From positions 1 through 56,917 of IMG/VR virus record IMGVR_UViG_3300035660_000009: 56,917 nt of DNA. The stretch is one strand, 5' to 3'. Of the stretch, positions 32,547-40,131 are shown one piece after another. The notes under the pieces were generated by a model. The model was not told where the DNA came from. It searched no databases and saw only the letters and a program-made list of their open reading frames with translations. Positions within the stretch are counted from its first letter, which is position 1; every line of letters starts with the position of its first letter. Made by a program: the position numbers and the translations under genes. This DNA is from a virus.

Positions 32547-33191
32547 TCACGATCGGGTAACAACTTCCTCCTCCGACCAGACAACGAACGTTACTCCATT
32601 CTGCCTACACCACAGTTTTCCAGCGTGAAGTTTCAGATGCTTCCGCTCAAGTTCCCATCCCGCTGACACCTCGATCAACTCACGTCTCCCGGAAAGGTAC
32701 GTGACGAGAATGTCGGGAATGTATCTATGGTGAGAACCATCATCTCGGGTGTACGGGATCGAGAACGGTTCAGGTGTAAAGGAGGAAACGGTCTCGTCAG
32801 TTTCCAACCTTTGGTACGCGAGCAACTCATAGGACGATCGATAGTGGAAACACTTTCCGTTCTTCACGGAATCGAAGTAGCCACTCTTACCTCTGTGTTC
32901 AGGGTGGAGTTTGCCTGCAAGGATAAGTCGAACCTTTGCCTCAGACACACGCGCACGTGCGCATAATTGAGACATCGGATTCCTACCACCCCGAATCTTC
33001 GCCTTCACCTCCTCACGCTTCATTGGATTCTTATCACCACACACCGATGGGCGTGGTTTTCCCTTTTGCGTCTCACCACTCTTCCGAGAGACGTCGGATC
33101 GCTTCATTGGGTTGTTGTTGCCACGGATCGATGGACGAGGACCTACAGCGTTCTTGTTGCCACGCATCGACAGGCGTCGCTTCTCATTCAT
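32547..33191 (-). CDS. Homing endonuclease 2: NUMOD3 repeats plus PD-(D/E)XK-like domain
   Basis: Paralogue of the 13258-13971 gene: repeats of RGNKNAVGPRPS and GDKNPMKREEV, then RSSYELLAYQRLE, EPFSIPYTRDDGS, YIPDILVTYLSGRRELIEVS and QNGVTFVVWSEEE. The expected catalytic K is again replaced (EVS). ATG at 33191 (MNEKRRLSMRGNK) is my start; no good Shine-Dalgarno is visible, unlike for neighbours. It interrupts the space between the 67-aa gene and the exonuclease, with promoter element 7 left on its downstream side. Confidence 0.78.
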   Translation of the reverse strand: MNEKRRLSMRGNKNAVGPRPSIRGNNNPMKRSDVSRKSGETQKGKPRPSVCGDKNPMKREEVKAKIRGGRNPMSQLCARARVSEAKVRLILAGKLHPEHRGKSGYFDSVKNGKCFHYRSSYELLAYQRLETDETVSSFTPEPFSIPYTRDDGSHHRYIPDILVTYLSGRRELIEVSAGWELERKHLKLHAGKLWCRQNGVTFVVWSEEEVVTRS

Positions 33192-33234
33192 ACTAGCACA
33201 CCACGAACAGTGCGTCAGGAGAAGGCATAGTCGT

Positions 33235-33438
33235 TCACCAACCCATCGCTTTTGACTCGCGAACGTGCTCTTCCTGACCACCGGGTTGAGCACGCAACTC
33301 TTTCATCCGTTGCAGCCAATAGGCACCCGTCTCACCCTGGAATATCGGATCACCCACAGGTACGAAGCGAACATGGTGAAGCAAATCCGCGTAAGGCAAC
33401 GAATCAATGTACTGCTTCTTCGCTGGCGTGAGATCCAT
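33235..33438 (-). CDS. Conserved small phage protein, 67 aa
   Basis: ATG at 33438, GGAGGTGG upstream. The sequence 'LTPAKKQYIDSLPYADLLHHVRFVPVGDPIFQGETGAYWLQRM' matches a short phage protein type I recognise ('Lt...k.yId.lsy..LL...RfaPvGDpmFqGe.G.Yw...m'), without assigned function. The homing endonuclease inserted just downstream. Confidence 0.65.
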   Translation of the reverse strand: MDLTPAKKQYIDSLPYADLLHHVRFVPVGDPIFQGETGAYWLQRMKELRAQPGGQEEHVRESKAMGW

Positions 33439-33505
33439 CTGCCACCTCCACGGGTGTGGGAAGAGTCACGACATGCCGCTCACCGCGCTCACGACGAACA
33501 GTGGG

Positions 33506-34105
33506 TTAAGTGGTGAGTTCCCCATGGTCAACCCGAGCGTTACCGAAGACCAGAGCGTTACCGAAGACCAGAGCGTTACCGGAGACCTGAGCGTTACCGT
33601 GAACCAGAGCGTTACCGGAGACCAGAGCGTTACCGTAAACCTGAGCGTCACCGGAGACCTGAGCGTCACCGGAGACCAGAGCGTTACCGGAGACCTGAGC
33701 GTCACCGGAGACCAGAGCGTTACCGTAAACCTGAGCGTCACCGGAGACCTGAGCGTCACCGAAGACCCGAGCGTCACCGAAGACCCAAGCGTTACCGTAA
33801 ACCTGAGCGTCACCGGAGACCTGAGCGTTACCGTAAACCTGAGCGTCACCGGAGACCTGAGCGTCACCGTAGACCAGAGCGTTACCGTAGACCTGAGCGT
33901 TACCGTAGACCTGAGCGTCACCGTAGACCCGAGCGTTCACACCGACGAAGGCAGTTTCGGCGACCTTCGCGGTCTCCGCGATCCAACCGCCACCGTTCGG
34001 GTGGTGGTGGTACACAACACCGTCGACCGCCTGGGTTTGGTCCCACCAGGAGTCGGGTACGGACACACCCGTATCGCTCACCCACCTAGCTACTATCCGA
34101 GACAT
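33506..34105 (-). CDS. Hexapeptide-repeat beta-helix protein
   Basis: After a 60-residue N-terminus (MSRIVARWVSDTGVSV... VVYHHHPNGGGWIAETA), about 22 hexapeptides of the form G-(D/N)-A-x-V-(Y/S/F) follow (GDAQVYGNAQVYGNALVY). These predict a left-handed beta-helix like that of the hexapeptide transferases and of repetitive phage proteins, but no acetyltransferase catalytic residues are seen. The repeat is almost uniform at the DNA level. ATG 34105 follows AAGGAGG; ATG 34141, also with a GGGAG site, is an alternative. A structural or adhesive role is a guess. Confidence 0.7.
   Translation of the reverse strand: MSRIVARWVSDTGVSVPDSWWDQTQAVDGVVYHHHPNGGGWIAETAKVAETAFVGVNARVYGDAQVYGNAQVYGNALVYGDAQVSGDAQVYGNAQVSGDAQVYGNAWVFGDARVFGDAQVSGDAQVYGNALVSGDAQVSGNALVSGDAQVSGDAQVYGNALVSGNALVHGNAQVSGNALVFGNALVFGNARVDHGELTT
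33536..33936. repeat. Tandem 18-bp repeat array, about 22 units
   Basis: Plus-strand units read GAGCGTTACCGGAGACCA with small changes (C/T at position 7, GAAGACC or GTAAACC variants). Each unit encodes one hexapeptide of the minus-strand protein. Unit length 18 and the absence of variable spacers exclude CRISPR. Slippage in such an array should produce length variation. Confidence 0.9.
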
Positions 34106-34144
34106 GACTTTCTCCTCCTTGGTGAGATCCGGATATCGCATCCG

Positions 34145-34198
34145 TCACTCCCTCAAACGAGCGACCATCATCTCGAGCATCTCCCGGTTGTAACCCAA
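34145..34198 (-). CDS. Possible 17-aa minigene
   Basis: A TTG at 34198 starts 2 nt after the upstream stop and gives LGYNREMLEMMVARLRE. The end overlaps the region before the beta-helix gene's alternative start. The amphipathic helix pattern resembles the end of larger phage proteins. Evidence is weak; the 90-nt gap holds nothing else. Confidence 0.25.
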   Translation of the reverse strand: MGYNREMLEMMVARLRE

Positions 34199-34199
34199 C

Positions 34200-34529
34200 C
34201 TATATCATCCTCTCGAGCTTCTCGCGCATCTTCTCCCACGACTTGGTCTCCTGTAGTGGGTACTTTCCTAACATAGCAACACAGAGGTCGAACCCCATAC
34301 TCGCACCCTCCATACCACGGGTGAAACCGTGGGGGTTGCGGTCGTTGCCGACTGTCCCCTTGATGTAACCGAAGAGCGACTGGCACAACGACAGTGCCTC
34401 AACCAGTTGCGCCACCTGCACACGATACTTACACTTGTGCTCCTTGGTGGTCGGCTCAAGCACCTCTTCCATCTTCGTTCCGGGTCGCACCAACTCGGGG
34501 GAGAGACCTTTTACCACCTGGTCGGTCAT
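34200..34529 (-). CDS. Hypothetical protein, 109 aa
   Basis: ATG at 34529 begins MTDQVVKGLSPELVRPG; its leader TAGGAGGCATGGTAATG is identical to that of the gene at 19903-20310. The middle has Cys residues (HKCKYRV, SLCQSLF) and the rest is helical. No family is recognised. First gene after promoter element 8. Confidence 0.55.
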   Translation of the reverse strand: MTDQVVKGLSPELVRPGTKMEEVLEPTTKEHKCKYRVQVAQLVEALSLCQSLFGYIKGTVGNDRNPHGFTRGMEGASMGFDLCVAMLGKYPLQETKSWEKMREKLERMI

Positions 34530-34555
34530 TACCATGCCTCCTACCTCTTCACGTC

Positions 34556-34571
34556 ATATTATATGGCAATG
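34556..34571 (-). promoter_or_regulatory. Phage promoter element, copy 8
   Basis: Minus-strand sense CATTGCCATATAATAT, 26 nt before the start at 34529 and 15 nt after the queC stop. Confidence 0.75.
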
Positions 34572-34585
34572 GTGGGGGTGGGTCG

Positions 34586-35260
34586 CTATTTCTTCGTGAC
34601 CAGTGGGTCGGGCGCACCCACAACAGCGAACGCGTTCGCCCTGTACACGCAACTCTCACACTTCCCGCAGGGTCGGTCACCGTTCAAATAGCAAGACCAA
34701 GTGAGTTGGAAAGGAACACCCAACTCGAGACCCACCTTGACGATGTCCCTCTTGGGGACACCGCTCCACGGGAGGACGAGGTCGGGTGGGGTAGCGCTCG
34801 CACCAGTTCCCACCCTAACGGTCTCAGTGAGGGACCGGTAGAACTCAGGGGTGCAGTCCGGGAACCCTTTACAGTCGTCCTGGTGTGCACCGATGACGAC
34901 CACACTCACACCCAAACTCTCCGCGAACGCACACGCGACGGACATGAACACGAGGTTCCTCAGCGGGACGATGTAGTACGAGGGTCCCTCCCTGTCGTTC
35001 TCCTCCACCTTCACGGTATCCTTCCCCCGGGTGAGGGGTGAGACGAACACCCGCTTGAGGACGTTCAGGTCGAGGACCGTATGGGAGATCACACCCAGAG
35101 CCTCTCCCACTTTCAGGGCACACTTCACCTCCCGCCGTGCCCTCTGCCCGTACAGGATGGAGAGTCCAACCACGTCATACCCCTTCGACTTCATCCAGTA
35201 AGCTACTGTGGAGGAGTCCACTCCCCCACTCATCAGAACCACCGCTTGCGGGTTCGTCAT
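34586..35260 (-). CDS. queC: 7-cyano-7-deazaguanine synthase QueC
   Basis: Converts 7-carboxy-7-deazaguanine to preQ0 with ATP and ammonia. It has the N-type ATP pyrophosphatase P-loop SGGVDSSTVAYW near residues 11-22, the mid-domain IVPLRNLVFMSVA and IGAHQDD, and a C-terminal zinc site C-x(9)-C-x2-C-x2-C (CYLNGDRPCGKCESC). 224 aa is standard length. ATG at 35260. It is the last gene of the deazaguanine cluster, 4 nt after the D12-like gene. Confidence 0.93.
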   Translation of the reverse strand: MTNPQAVVLMSGGVDSSTVAYWMKSKGYDVVGLSILYGQRARREVKCALKVGEALGVISHTVLDLNVLKRVFVSPLTRGKDTVKVEENDREGPSYYIVPLRNLVFMSVACAFAESLGVSVVVIGAHQDDCKGFPDCTPEFYRSLTETVRVGTGASATPPDLVLPWSGVPKRDIVKVGLELGVPFQLTWSCYLNGDRPCGKCESCVYRANAFAVVGAPDPLVTKK

Positions 35261-35264
35261 TGGG

Positions 35265-36371
35265 TTACCTTTCCACTACGTACACGAGTTCCCTGAACGG
35301 TTTCGAGTTCACACTCGAGACCACGTCGTAGAACGTGTGGTACTTACACCGAGGACCGAACTCCGAGAGGAGAACCTCCTCCAACTGGTCACCAGGTGGG
35401 TAGTTGGTCGACTGGGTAGAGAGAATGAGCCTGTTGTAGTGCCCGAGCGCCTTCTTCCAGATCGCGAGGATCTTCGGGACGATGTCCTCCTTCGTGGTGA
35501 ACTGGTGCTTCTCCAGTGGCTTCTGGAGGAGGACACTCGAGATGTCCCTGCTGAAGAAGTCGTAGGTGTCAACGGGAGCACCGGTTGTCCACGGCCAAGC
35601 GAAGTCCATGTAGAGGGTGTCGTGTTCACCCGGGAGGGACACAAAGTCCTCCGCATCCAGGTTGAACGCCTCACCCTCAGGTTGGTCGCGAAGGATTGCC
35701 GCTTGGAGGAGACCACGCCTTTTGAGGAGTCGGTTGTGGAACACCACGAGAGTGGCCTCTCTGCACCAGTTCTTGTCGTAACACATCCCCCTGTAGGTGT
35801 AACCCGACACAAGCGTCCCCGCCAGTGCGGCGAGCGTCAGAGGGTCGTCGTGTGCGAGCGCAAGGGTGGCGACACCGTCGATGTAGGTGGCCACGTCGTA
35901 GGGGAACAACTCGAGGGACTTGACGAACCCGGGCACGGGTACGACCCGTTCGGGATCGATGGAGACCATGTTGGGGGGTTCGTGGTTCGCAACCACTACC
36001 GCACGGGAGACGAAATAGCTCATGTGGCACCAATCGTTGGTCCTAACACGGAGACCCATCCTCTTGGCCAGGTACATCGGTGCGTTGCTACCGGAGGTCG
36101 CATCGCTGATGGCATGCATGTCAGGGTGGCGATGAACCAGGAGTTTCAGCAGTGGTTCGATGTACCTCCCCTGGGACCCGAAGTAGGGTGACGGGAGGGG
36201 GGAGTGGGTCCGGGCGTAACACATGTAGGACCAGTGGTCGGGTCCCACTATCGCGTCGTGTTCCTGGATAAGCCTCTTCCGCGTGGCACCGTCAGTGGAG
36301 GTGAGGAACTCGTGGTGCAACCTATCATGTTCCTCCTGTCGGTGGGTCAACATCAACTCGCGCTCGAACAT
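35265..36371 (-). CDS. D12 class DNA-adenine-methylase-like protein with altered catalytic motif
   Basis: The fold pattern of D12 (Dam-type) methylases is visible: YFGSQGRYIEPLLKLL (residues 63-78, like 'Y.GsK.r.ip.I'), DATSGSNAPMYLAKR (90-104, like motif I 'F.GSG'), VRTNDWCHMSYFVSRA (109-124, 'v..ND.n..sy'), and LYMDFAWPW (253-261) where DPPY is expected. The Asp stays, but PPY has become FAW. ILSTQSTNYPP follows as in the family. ATG 36371 has AAGGAG; the longer frame is rejected. Placed between queC and dpdA, it may act on or recognise 7-deazaguanine DNA. This is inference; a catalytically dead or re-tasked methylase is also possible. Confidence 0.55.
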   Translation of the reverse strand: MFERELMLTHRQEEHDRLHHEFLTSTDGATRKRLIQEHDAIVGPDHWSYMCYARTHSPLPSPYFGSQGRYIEPLLKLLVHRHPDMHAISDATSGSNAPMYLAKRMGLRVRTNDWCHMSYFVSRAVVVANHEPPNMVSIDPERVVPVPGFVKSLELFPYDVATYIDGVATLALAHDDPLTLAALAGTLVSGYTYRGMCYDKNWCREATLVVFHNRLLKRRGLLQAAILRDQPEGEAFNLDAEDFVSLPGEHDTLYMDFAWPWTTGAPVDTYDFFSRDISSVLLQKPLEKHQFTTKEDIVPKILAIWKKALGHYNRLILSTQSTNYPPGDQLEEVLLSEFGPRCKYHTFYDVVSSVNSKPFRELVYVVER

Positions 36372-36708
36372 CAGGTGACTCCTTACCAAAGGACTCCTCA
36401 TAGATCGCCAACGTGCTCGCGGCGACACCAACAAGTAAACGAGTGGCCTCGATAGGATCCCCACGACCCACAACACCCAACGCGAGAGCACACTCCACAA
36501 ACCTTCCCACCTGCCCATCCAACATGCAGCACCAACCCGCAAGGGTGAGGACTGGTACACACTCCTTAACCCGACGTTGCCTCTCCCGGAGGACGAGCTC
36601 GAGAAAGGCTGCCCGAGGAGGGGGTGGTAGGAGGGAGGCCCAGTGGTTACCCGCAACCTTGGTCAACTCCTCAAGGTGGGTTGCACGGTCAACTCTCTCT
36701 GGAGCCAT
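36325..36708 (-). CDS. Hypothetical helical protein, 127 aa, within the deazaguanine cluster
   Basis: ATG at 36708 begins MAPERVDRATHLEELTKVAG with GGAG upstream. It overlaps dpdA by 46 nt and the D12-like gene by 47 nt. All-helical pattern (AFLELVLRERQRRVKECVPV, ALALGVVGRGDPIEATRLLV), no known motif. Its position between two modification genes suggests a connected role, unproven. Confidence 0.55.
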   Translation of the reverse strand: MAPERVDRATHLEELTKVAGNHWASLLPPPPRAAFLELVLRERQRRVKECVPVLTLAGWCCMLDGQVGRFVECALALGVVGRGDPIEATRLLVGVAASTLAIYEESFGKESPDVRARVDVDPPTGGT

Positions 36709-38447
36709 TGGATATTCTCCACCGCGAGTCTCACCACCTGTGGTGTCATCATGACACCGTAGTCCAACTTCCCCTTCGGTTTCGGCGAGAGGCGCGACAT
36801 CTGCTTGTACACCAACGCGGTCGCGATTGGGAAGGATGTGTCAATACTCCTAATGAACGGGTACATCGCGTACCACCTCAACGCTCTCGGGTCGCTAAGG
36901 CCCAACAGGTGGTGGGGTATACCCCTCTTCAGGTACCCAGTACCCACGAGGTGATGGATCGACCTTAGACGTGCTGCCTCCATCGGGTTCATCGGACCGA
37001 AGAAGTCCCACGGCATGGGATCCTCAAGGGTCCAGATGTAGGAGAGCCCTATACAGGAGACCCCAGGGAGTTCGCTCAACTCCCTGTAACAATCCACCCA
37101 CTCGGAGAACGTACTACCCTGAGGGCAAACCTGCACCACAATGTTCCCACCCAACCGGTTCAAGCACGCCTTCGACCCGATAACGGTCGCCTTTGAGTCG
37201 CCGATCACGTCGGGAAGAACGACCTCGTGTGGCTTCAGTTCCTCCACGAGGCGGACCAAATCCTCAACGGAGAACAGGTCGCCCTCGAACGCGCCGTTAT
37301 CTAAGACGCAATTGTGCGTGAAAACACCAGAAGACAGTGCAAAATTGTGGTGTTTCTGCACCACTAGGCAATAGACTTCCTCCCGTTCGTTGAGATGCCG
37401 AATGGAGACAACTGTGTGGTTCCAATTGTGGCTACCTTTCGCAAGTTGGTTTCCCAACATCCTCACTCTACACTTTTCGCGAAACGCAGCAGACCGGACC
37501 CCGAGTGCTCTACCCAGGAGAGCCTTCTGAACAAGTAACCCCATCTTTTTCCGCTCCCTCAGATCGGTGTAGAACTGGCACATAAACCTCGAATGCGCCT
37601 CTCGCCTTTCCCGAGTCCAAGAACGGGAGTGTGCTTCCCGTGTACACTTCGTGGCCTTGCGACCCAGCATCCGCTGCCTACACACCTCACAAAATTCGGT
37701 TGTGCGCTTCCGTCCACGGTTCGCTCTACCAACCTTGCGCGACCTCTCACGTGCCTCGGGTAGTTGCATGTGTATTCTTGTATGCTCCTCCACTAAAGTC
37801 CACACAAGGTTCTCAGGGTCGTCGTTCAGGGGGTTGAAGTCTTTGTGGTGACGGATCGCCTTCACACCTTTCAGGTTATCGGGTTTCCGTCCCGCGGCAA
37901 CAGCGAAGAAGGGGAACCACTTACCCGTGTGGAGGGACTGGACAAATCGGTGGATTTTGTCCCCCATTGGTCCGTGACCAACCTTCCGGTACAGTGGCAT
38001 CAGGGACGTGCCAGGAGCGAGGTCCTTTGCCTCCCTATAGCTGCCGTCACGAAGCATCCATGGGTGGTCTGGGGTACAGCGGACCTTCTCTCCGTTGTCC
38101 AGAGTGACCTCGACCAGTTCAGCGTTCCCCCGAGTTTTTCGAGCAGTCGCACGACCGGGGACGATCTTCCCGGTCTCGTGGTCGTAGGAGTAGACCCAGA
38201 ACGGGTCCCTTCCTACGAGGTCCTTGATGGGAACCTCGGTTCCGTTGACGAGGGAGACCTTGGTACCCCCAGTGAGACAATACTTCTCCAGAGAGACCTG
38301 CTCCTTATAGAAACCCGCGTACTCAGGGTTCGCCCTGTAAACCCCGGGGATCACGAAATTGTAGTCGGTGAAGGTCGCGAGGATATGCTGGTAGTGGACA
38401 GGTAACTCAGTCGCGACTGCTACCCGGTTAAGTCGGGGGAACTTCAT
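36663..38447 (-). CDS. dpdA: DpdA-like DNA 7-deazaguanine transglycosylase, interrupted by an intein
   Basis: The exteins (residues 1-56 and 380-594, together 271 aa) resemble tRNA-guanine transglycosylase relatives that act on DNA: LDNGAFEGDLFSVEDL, EVVLPDVIGDSKAT (catalytic-type Asp), GLSYIWTLEDP and HLLGLSDP. DpdA swaps guanine in DNA for preQ0. An in-frame 323-aa intein (residues 57-379) splits it just before C-VLDNGAFEG. The ATG at 38447 has GGAGG upstream. folE, queE, queD and queC nearby supply preQ0. The extein size and missing zinc site are like the short phage DpdA forms rather than Tgt. Confidence 0.85.
   Translation of the reverse strand: MKFPRLNRVAVATELPVHYQHILATFTDYNFVIPGVYRANPEYAGFYKEQVSLEKYCLTGGTKVSLVNGTEVPIKDLVGRDPFWVYSYDHETGKIVPGRATARKTRGNAELVEVTLDNGEKVRCTPDHPWMLRDGSYREAKDLAPGTSLMPLYRKVGHGPMGDKIHRFVQSLHTGKWFPFFAVAAGRKPDNLKGVKAIRHHKDFNPLNDDPENLVWTLVEEHTRIHMQLPEARERSRKVGRANRGRKRTTEFCEVCRQRMLGRKATKCTREAHSRSWTRERREAHSRFMCQFYTDLRERKKMGLLVQKALLGRALGVRSAAFREKCRVRMLGNQLAKGSHNWNHTVVSIRHLNEREEVYCLVVQKHHNFALSSGVFTHNCVLDNGAFEGDLFSVEDLVRLVEELKPHEVVLPDVIGDSKATVIGSKACLNRLGGNIVVQVCPQGSTFSEWVDCYRELSELPGVSCIGLSYIWTLEDPMPWDFFGPMNPMEAARLRSIHHLVGTGYLKRGIPHHLLGLSDPRALRWYAMYPFIRSIDTSFPIATALVYKQMSRLSPKPKGKLDYGVMMTPQVVRLAVENIQWLQRELTVQPTLRS
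37311..38279 (-). mobile_element. HNH intein in dpdA, 323 aa
   Basis: Starts at Cys1 (CLTGGTKVSLVNG) after LEKY and ends in VFTHN before extein Cys380. Splicing blocks are complete: block A (Cys1), block B with T-x-x-H (VRCTPDHPWML), block F (VYCLVVQKHHNFALSSG) and block G (THN/C). Between them is an HNH homing nuclease (GVKAIRHHKDFNP, PENLVWTLVEEHTRIH), rather than the usual LAGLIDADG, followed by NUMOD-like basic repeats with CEVC and MLGRKAT. It should self-excise and the exteins join as ...EKY-CVLDNGA. Confidence 0.93.
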
Positions 38448-38793
38448 GCGTGAGACCCTCCTCCGACAGGTACTTGTGGTGGACCAACCAGATAGCCAAC
38501 AGTGCGGCATACCCCGCGATGTCCATGACAGAGTCCGCAAGGTCTGCTTTCACCCTCGTCATGTTGGTGTCACCGCTAACGGGGAGGTTGGCCCTGAGAT
38601 CGTAACCACGATTGCCGATCGTAGCCTTAATCCTCGCACACTTGTCCCTGATGAACGCGATGAAGTCCTCCAGTTCCATGTCGAGGTACGCGTCACCCCT
38701 CGACACATCCCTCTCAACGAGCACCTTCACGACGGTGGCGAAGAACTCACCCGACTTCCGACCGAGTTCGTCGGTCGTGATCCTCGTAGCCAT
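38428..38793 (-). CDS. Hypothetical protein, DUF1599/MazG-like helical fold
   Basis: ATG at 38793 with AAGGAG. The sequence 'RGDAYLDMELEDFIAFIRDKCARIKA...' then 'VKADLADSVMDIAGYAALLAIWL' recalls DUF1599, an all-helical family with nucleotide-modification and MazG-like neighbours: a Lys-rich helix, then 'E...DsllDlaGYa'. The match is modest. It is the first gene under promoter element 9 and precedes dpdA by a 20-nt overlap, so a role tied to modified nucleotides is plausible. Confidence 0.5.
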   Translation of the reverse strand: MATRITTDELGRKSGEFFATVVKVLVERDVSRGDAYLDMELEDFIAFIRDKCARIKATIGNRGYDLRANLPVSGDTNMTRVKADLADSVMDIAGYAALLAIWLVHHKYLSEEGLTHEVPPT

Positions 38794-38823
38794 TGGGGTT
38801 CTCCTTCTGGTGTGGGTCCACGG

Positions 38824-38840
38824 ATATTATATAGCCAACC
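38824..38840 (-). promoter_or_regulatory. Phage promoter element, copy 9
   Basis: Minus-strand sense GGTTGGCTATATAATAT, with one extra base between GGTTGGC and TATAAT compared with the other copies. It starts directly after the folE stop and precedes the 38428-38793/dpdA/D12-like/queC run. Confidence 0.7.
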
Positions 38841-39430
38841 TACTCAACACGTAACTTGAGGAGGTCCAGAAACTCACTTTTAGCACTGGGGTCCTTGAGA
38901 AACACACCCTTGACCGCGGACGTGACGAACGACGAACCCGGCTTCCTCGCCCCCCTGCACGAAATACATACGTGCTCCGCAACCAGGACTACCATCACCC
39001 CCATAGGTTTGAGCGAGGACATCAAGTGGGATGCGACCAACTCCGTCAGTCGCTCCTGAGTCTGGGGCATAGAGGCAAAGTAGTCAACAACACGTGCGGG
39101 TTTGCTGATGCCCACCACCCTCCCTTTCGGGATGTACCCAATGTGCGCCCTCCCGCGGAAGGGAATCATGTGGTGTGAACACAAACTGACGAATGGGATG
39201 TCCCTCAACATGAGGAGCTGTTCATGGGAGCTCTTGAACGCTGAGATGTGTGGAGGAGTTGACCTCACCCCACGGGTCAACTCCAACCACATCCTGACGA
39301 CCCTCCTCGGGGTGTGCACAAGGTCGAGTTCGTCGTCGGGTAGGTCTTTCTCGGAGAGGCCGAGCGCACAGAGCGCCTTCGCAACGTAACTCCGTGCCAA
39401 GACCTCATTGGATTCCTTCCGCCTTTCCAT
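38840..39430 (-). CDS. folE: GTP cyclohydrolase I
   Basis: First step of 7-deazaguanine synthesis, GTP to dihydroneopterin triphosphate. The conserved metal site FVSLCSHHMIPFRGRAHIGYIP carries Cys and two His; EHVCISCRGARKPGS carries the third ligand; PARVVDYFASMPQTQERLT matches the family. 196 aa is normal. ATG 39430 with GGGAG upstream inside the end of queE. Confidence 0.94.
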   Translation of the reverse strand: MERRKESNEVLARSYVAKALCALGLSEKDLPDDELDLVHTPRRVVRMWLELTRGVRSTPPHISAFKSSHEQLLMLRDIPFVSLCSHHMIPFRGRAHIGYIPKGRVVGISKPARVVDYFASMPQTQERLTELVASHLMSSLKPMGVMVVLVAEHVCISCRGARKPGSSFVTSAVKGVFLKDPSAKSEFLDLLKLRVE

Positions 39431-39432
39431 CA

Positions 39433-40131
39433 CTATCTCCCTCTCTCGCTCCCCCAGATGAGTTTATGCAACTGGACACCAAACCGCAGGTCGAACCTCC
39501 GGGTGAGGCCATGTTCGTCACCCAAAAGGAACTCGCTCAACCACCGTGCGGGTTTGCCTCCCACCACGTGAAAGTACACAGTGGGTCTACACGTGTGGAC
39601 CCCCAGAAGGGACCTCAACATGCTCACGGACGCAAGCACGTCGTCCTCGTTCCTACACACAAACTTGAGTGTGTCGGTCGGTTGGAGGTCCCTATAGTTT
39701 CCCCCGATCATGTGCTCATTCATCCCTGACGAGGGGACCTTGTAGTCTACCACCAGGTCGATCCTCCAGGAGTTCTTCTTCCTCGCGTCGAGGACCCAGT
39801 CCACGGGGCACGCACCGTTAGTCTCGATCGAGACAGTGGGATGGGAGGGGAAACCCATTAACGAAGAGAACAACTGGAGGAGTTCTTCGCGGGGTTGCAG
39901 CAAAGGCTCTCCACCGGTCAAGCAACAATGACGAGGGTAGGGGTCCAGTCTTCCCACCCTATCCATGATCGCGGAGACCGTCATAGCAGCACTCTCAGCG
40001 TGGGACCGTGCGTATACCGCGTCACAATAATCACAGCAAAGATTACACCCGGAGAACCGTATGAAGGTCGTTACTGCTCCCACGGTCTGGCACTCACCCT
40101 GGAGGCTTCGGAAGATCTCGCAGACCCTCAT
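39433..40131 (-). CDS. queE: 7-carboxy-7-deazaguanine synthase QueE
   Basis: Radical SAM enzyme making 7-carboxy-7-deazaguanine. The N-terminus EIFRSLQGECQTVGAVTTFI then RFSGCNLCCDYCDAVYA has the CxxxCxxC cluster site. CLTGGEPLLQ and VSIETNGA also fit QueE. 232 aa. ATG overlaps the queD TGA (ATGA) with GGAG upstream. Confidence 0.94.
   Translation of the reverse strand: MRVCEIFRSLQGECQTVGAVTTFIRFSGCNLCCDYCDAVYARSHAESAAMTVSAIMDRVGRLDPYPRHCCLTGGEPLLQPREELLQLFSSLMGFPSHPTVSIETNGACPVDWVLDARKKNSWRIDLVVDYKVPSSGMNEHMIGGNYRDLQPTDTLKFVCRNEDDVLASVSMLRSLLGVHTCRPTVYFHVVGGKPARWLSEFLLGDEHGLTRRFDLRFGVQLHKLIWGSERGR

Noticed and set aside
33536-33936. CRISPR array
   Set aside because: The repeats are 18 bp, contiguous and in frame, without unique spacers or cas genes.
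33407-34276. Plus-strand frame of Ser-Val-Thr repeats
   Set aside because: It arises from reading the 18-bp array in the other direction; the minus-strand frame has a proper start, AAGGAGG site and a beta-helix pattern.
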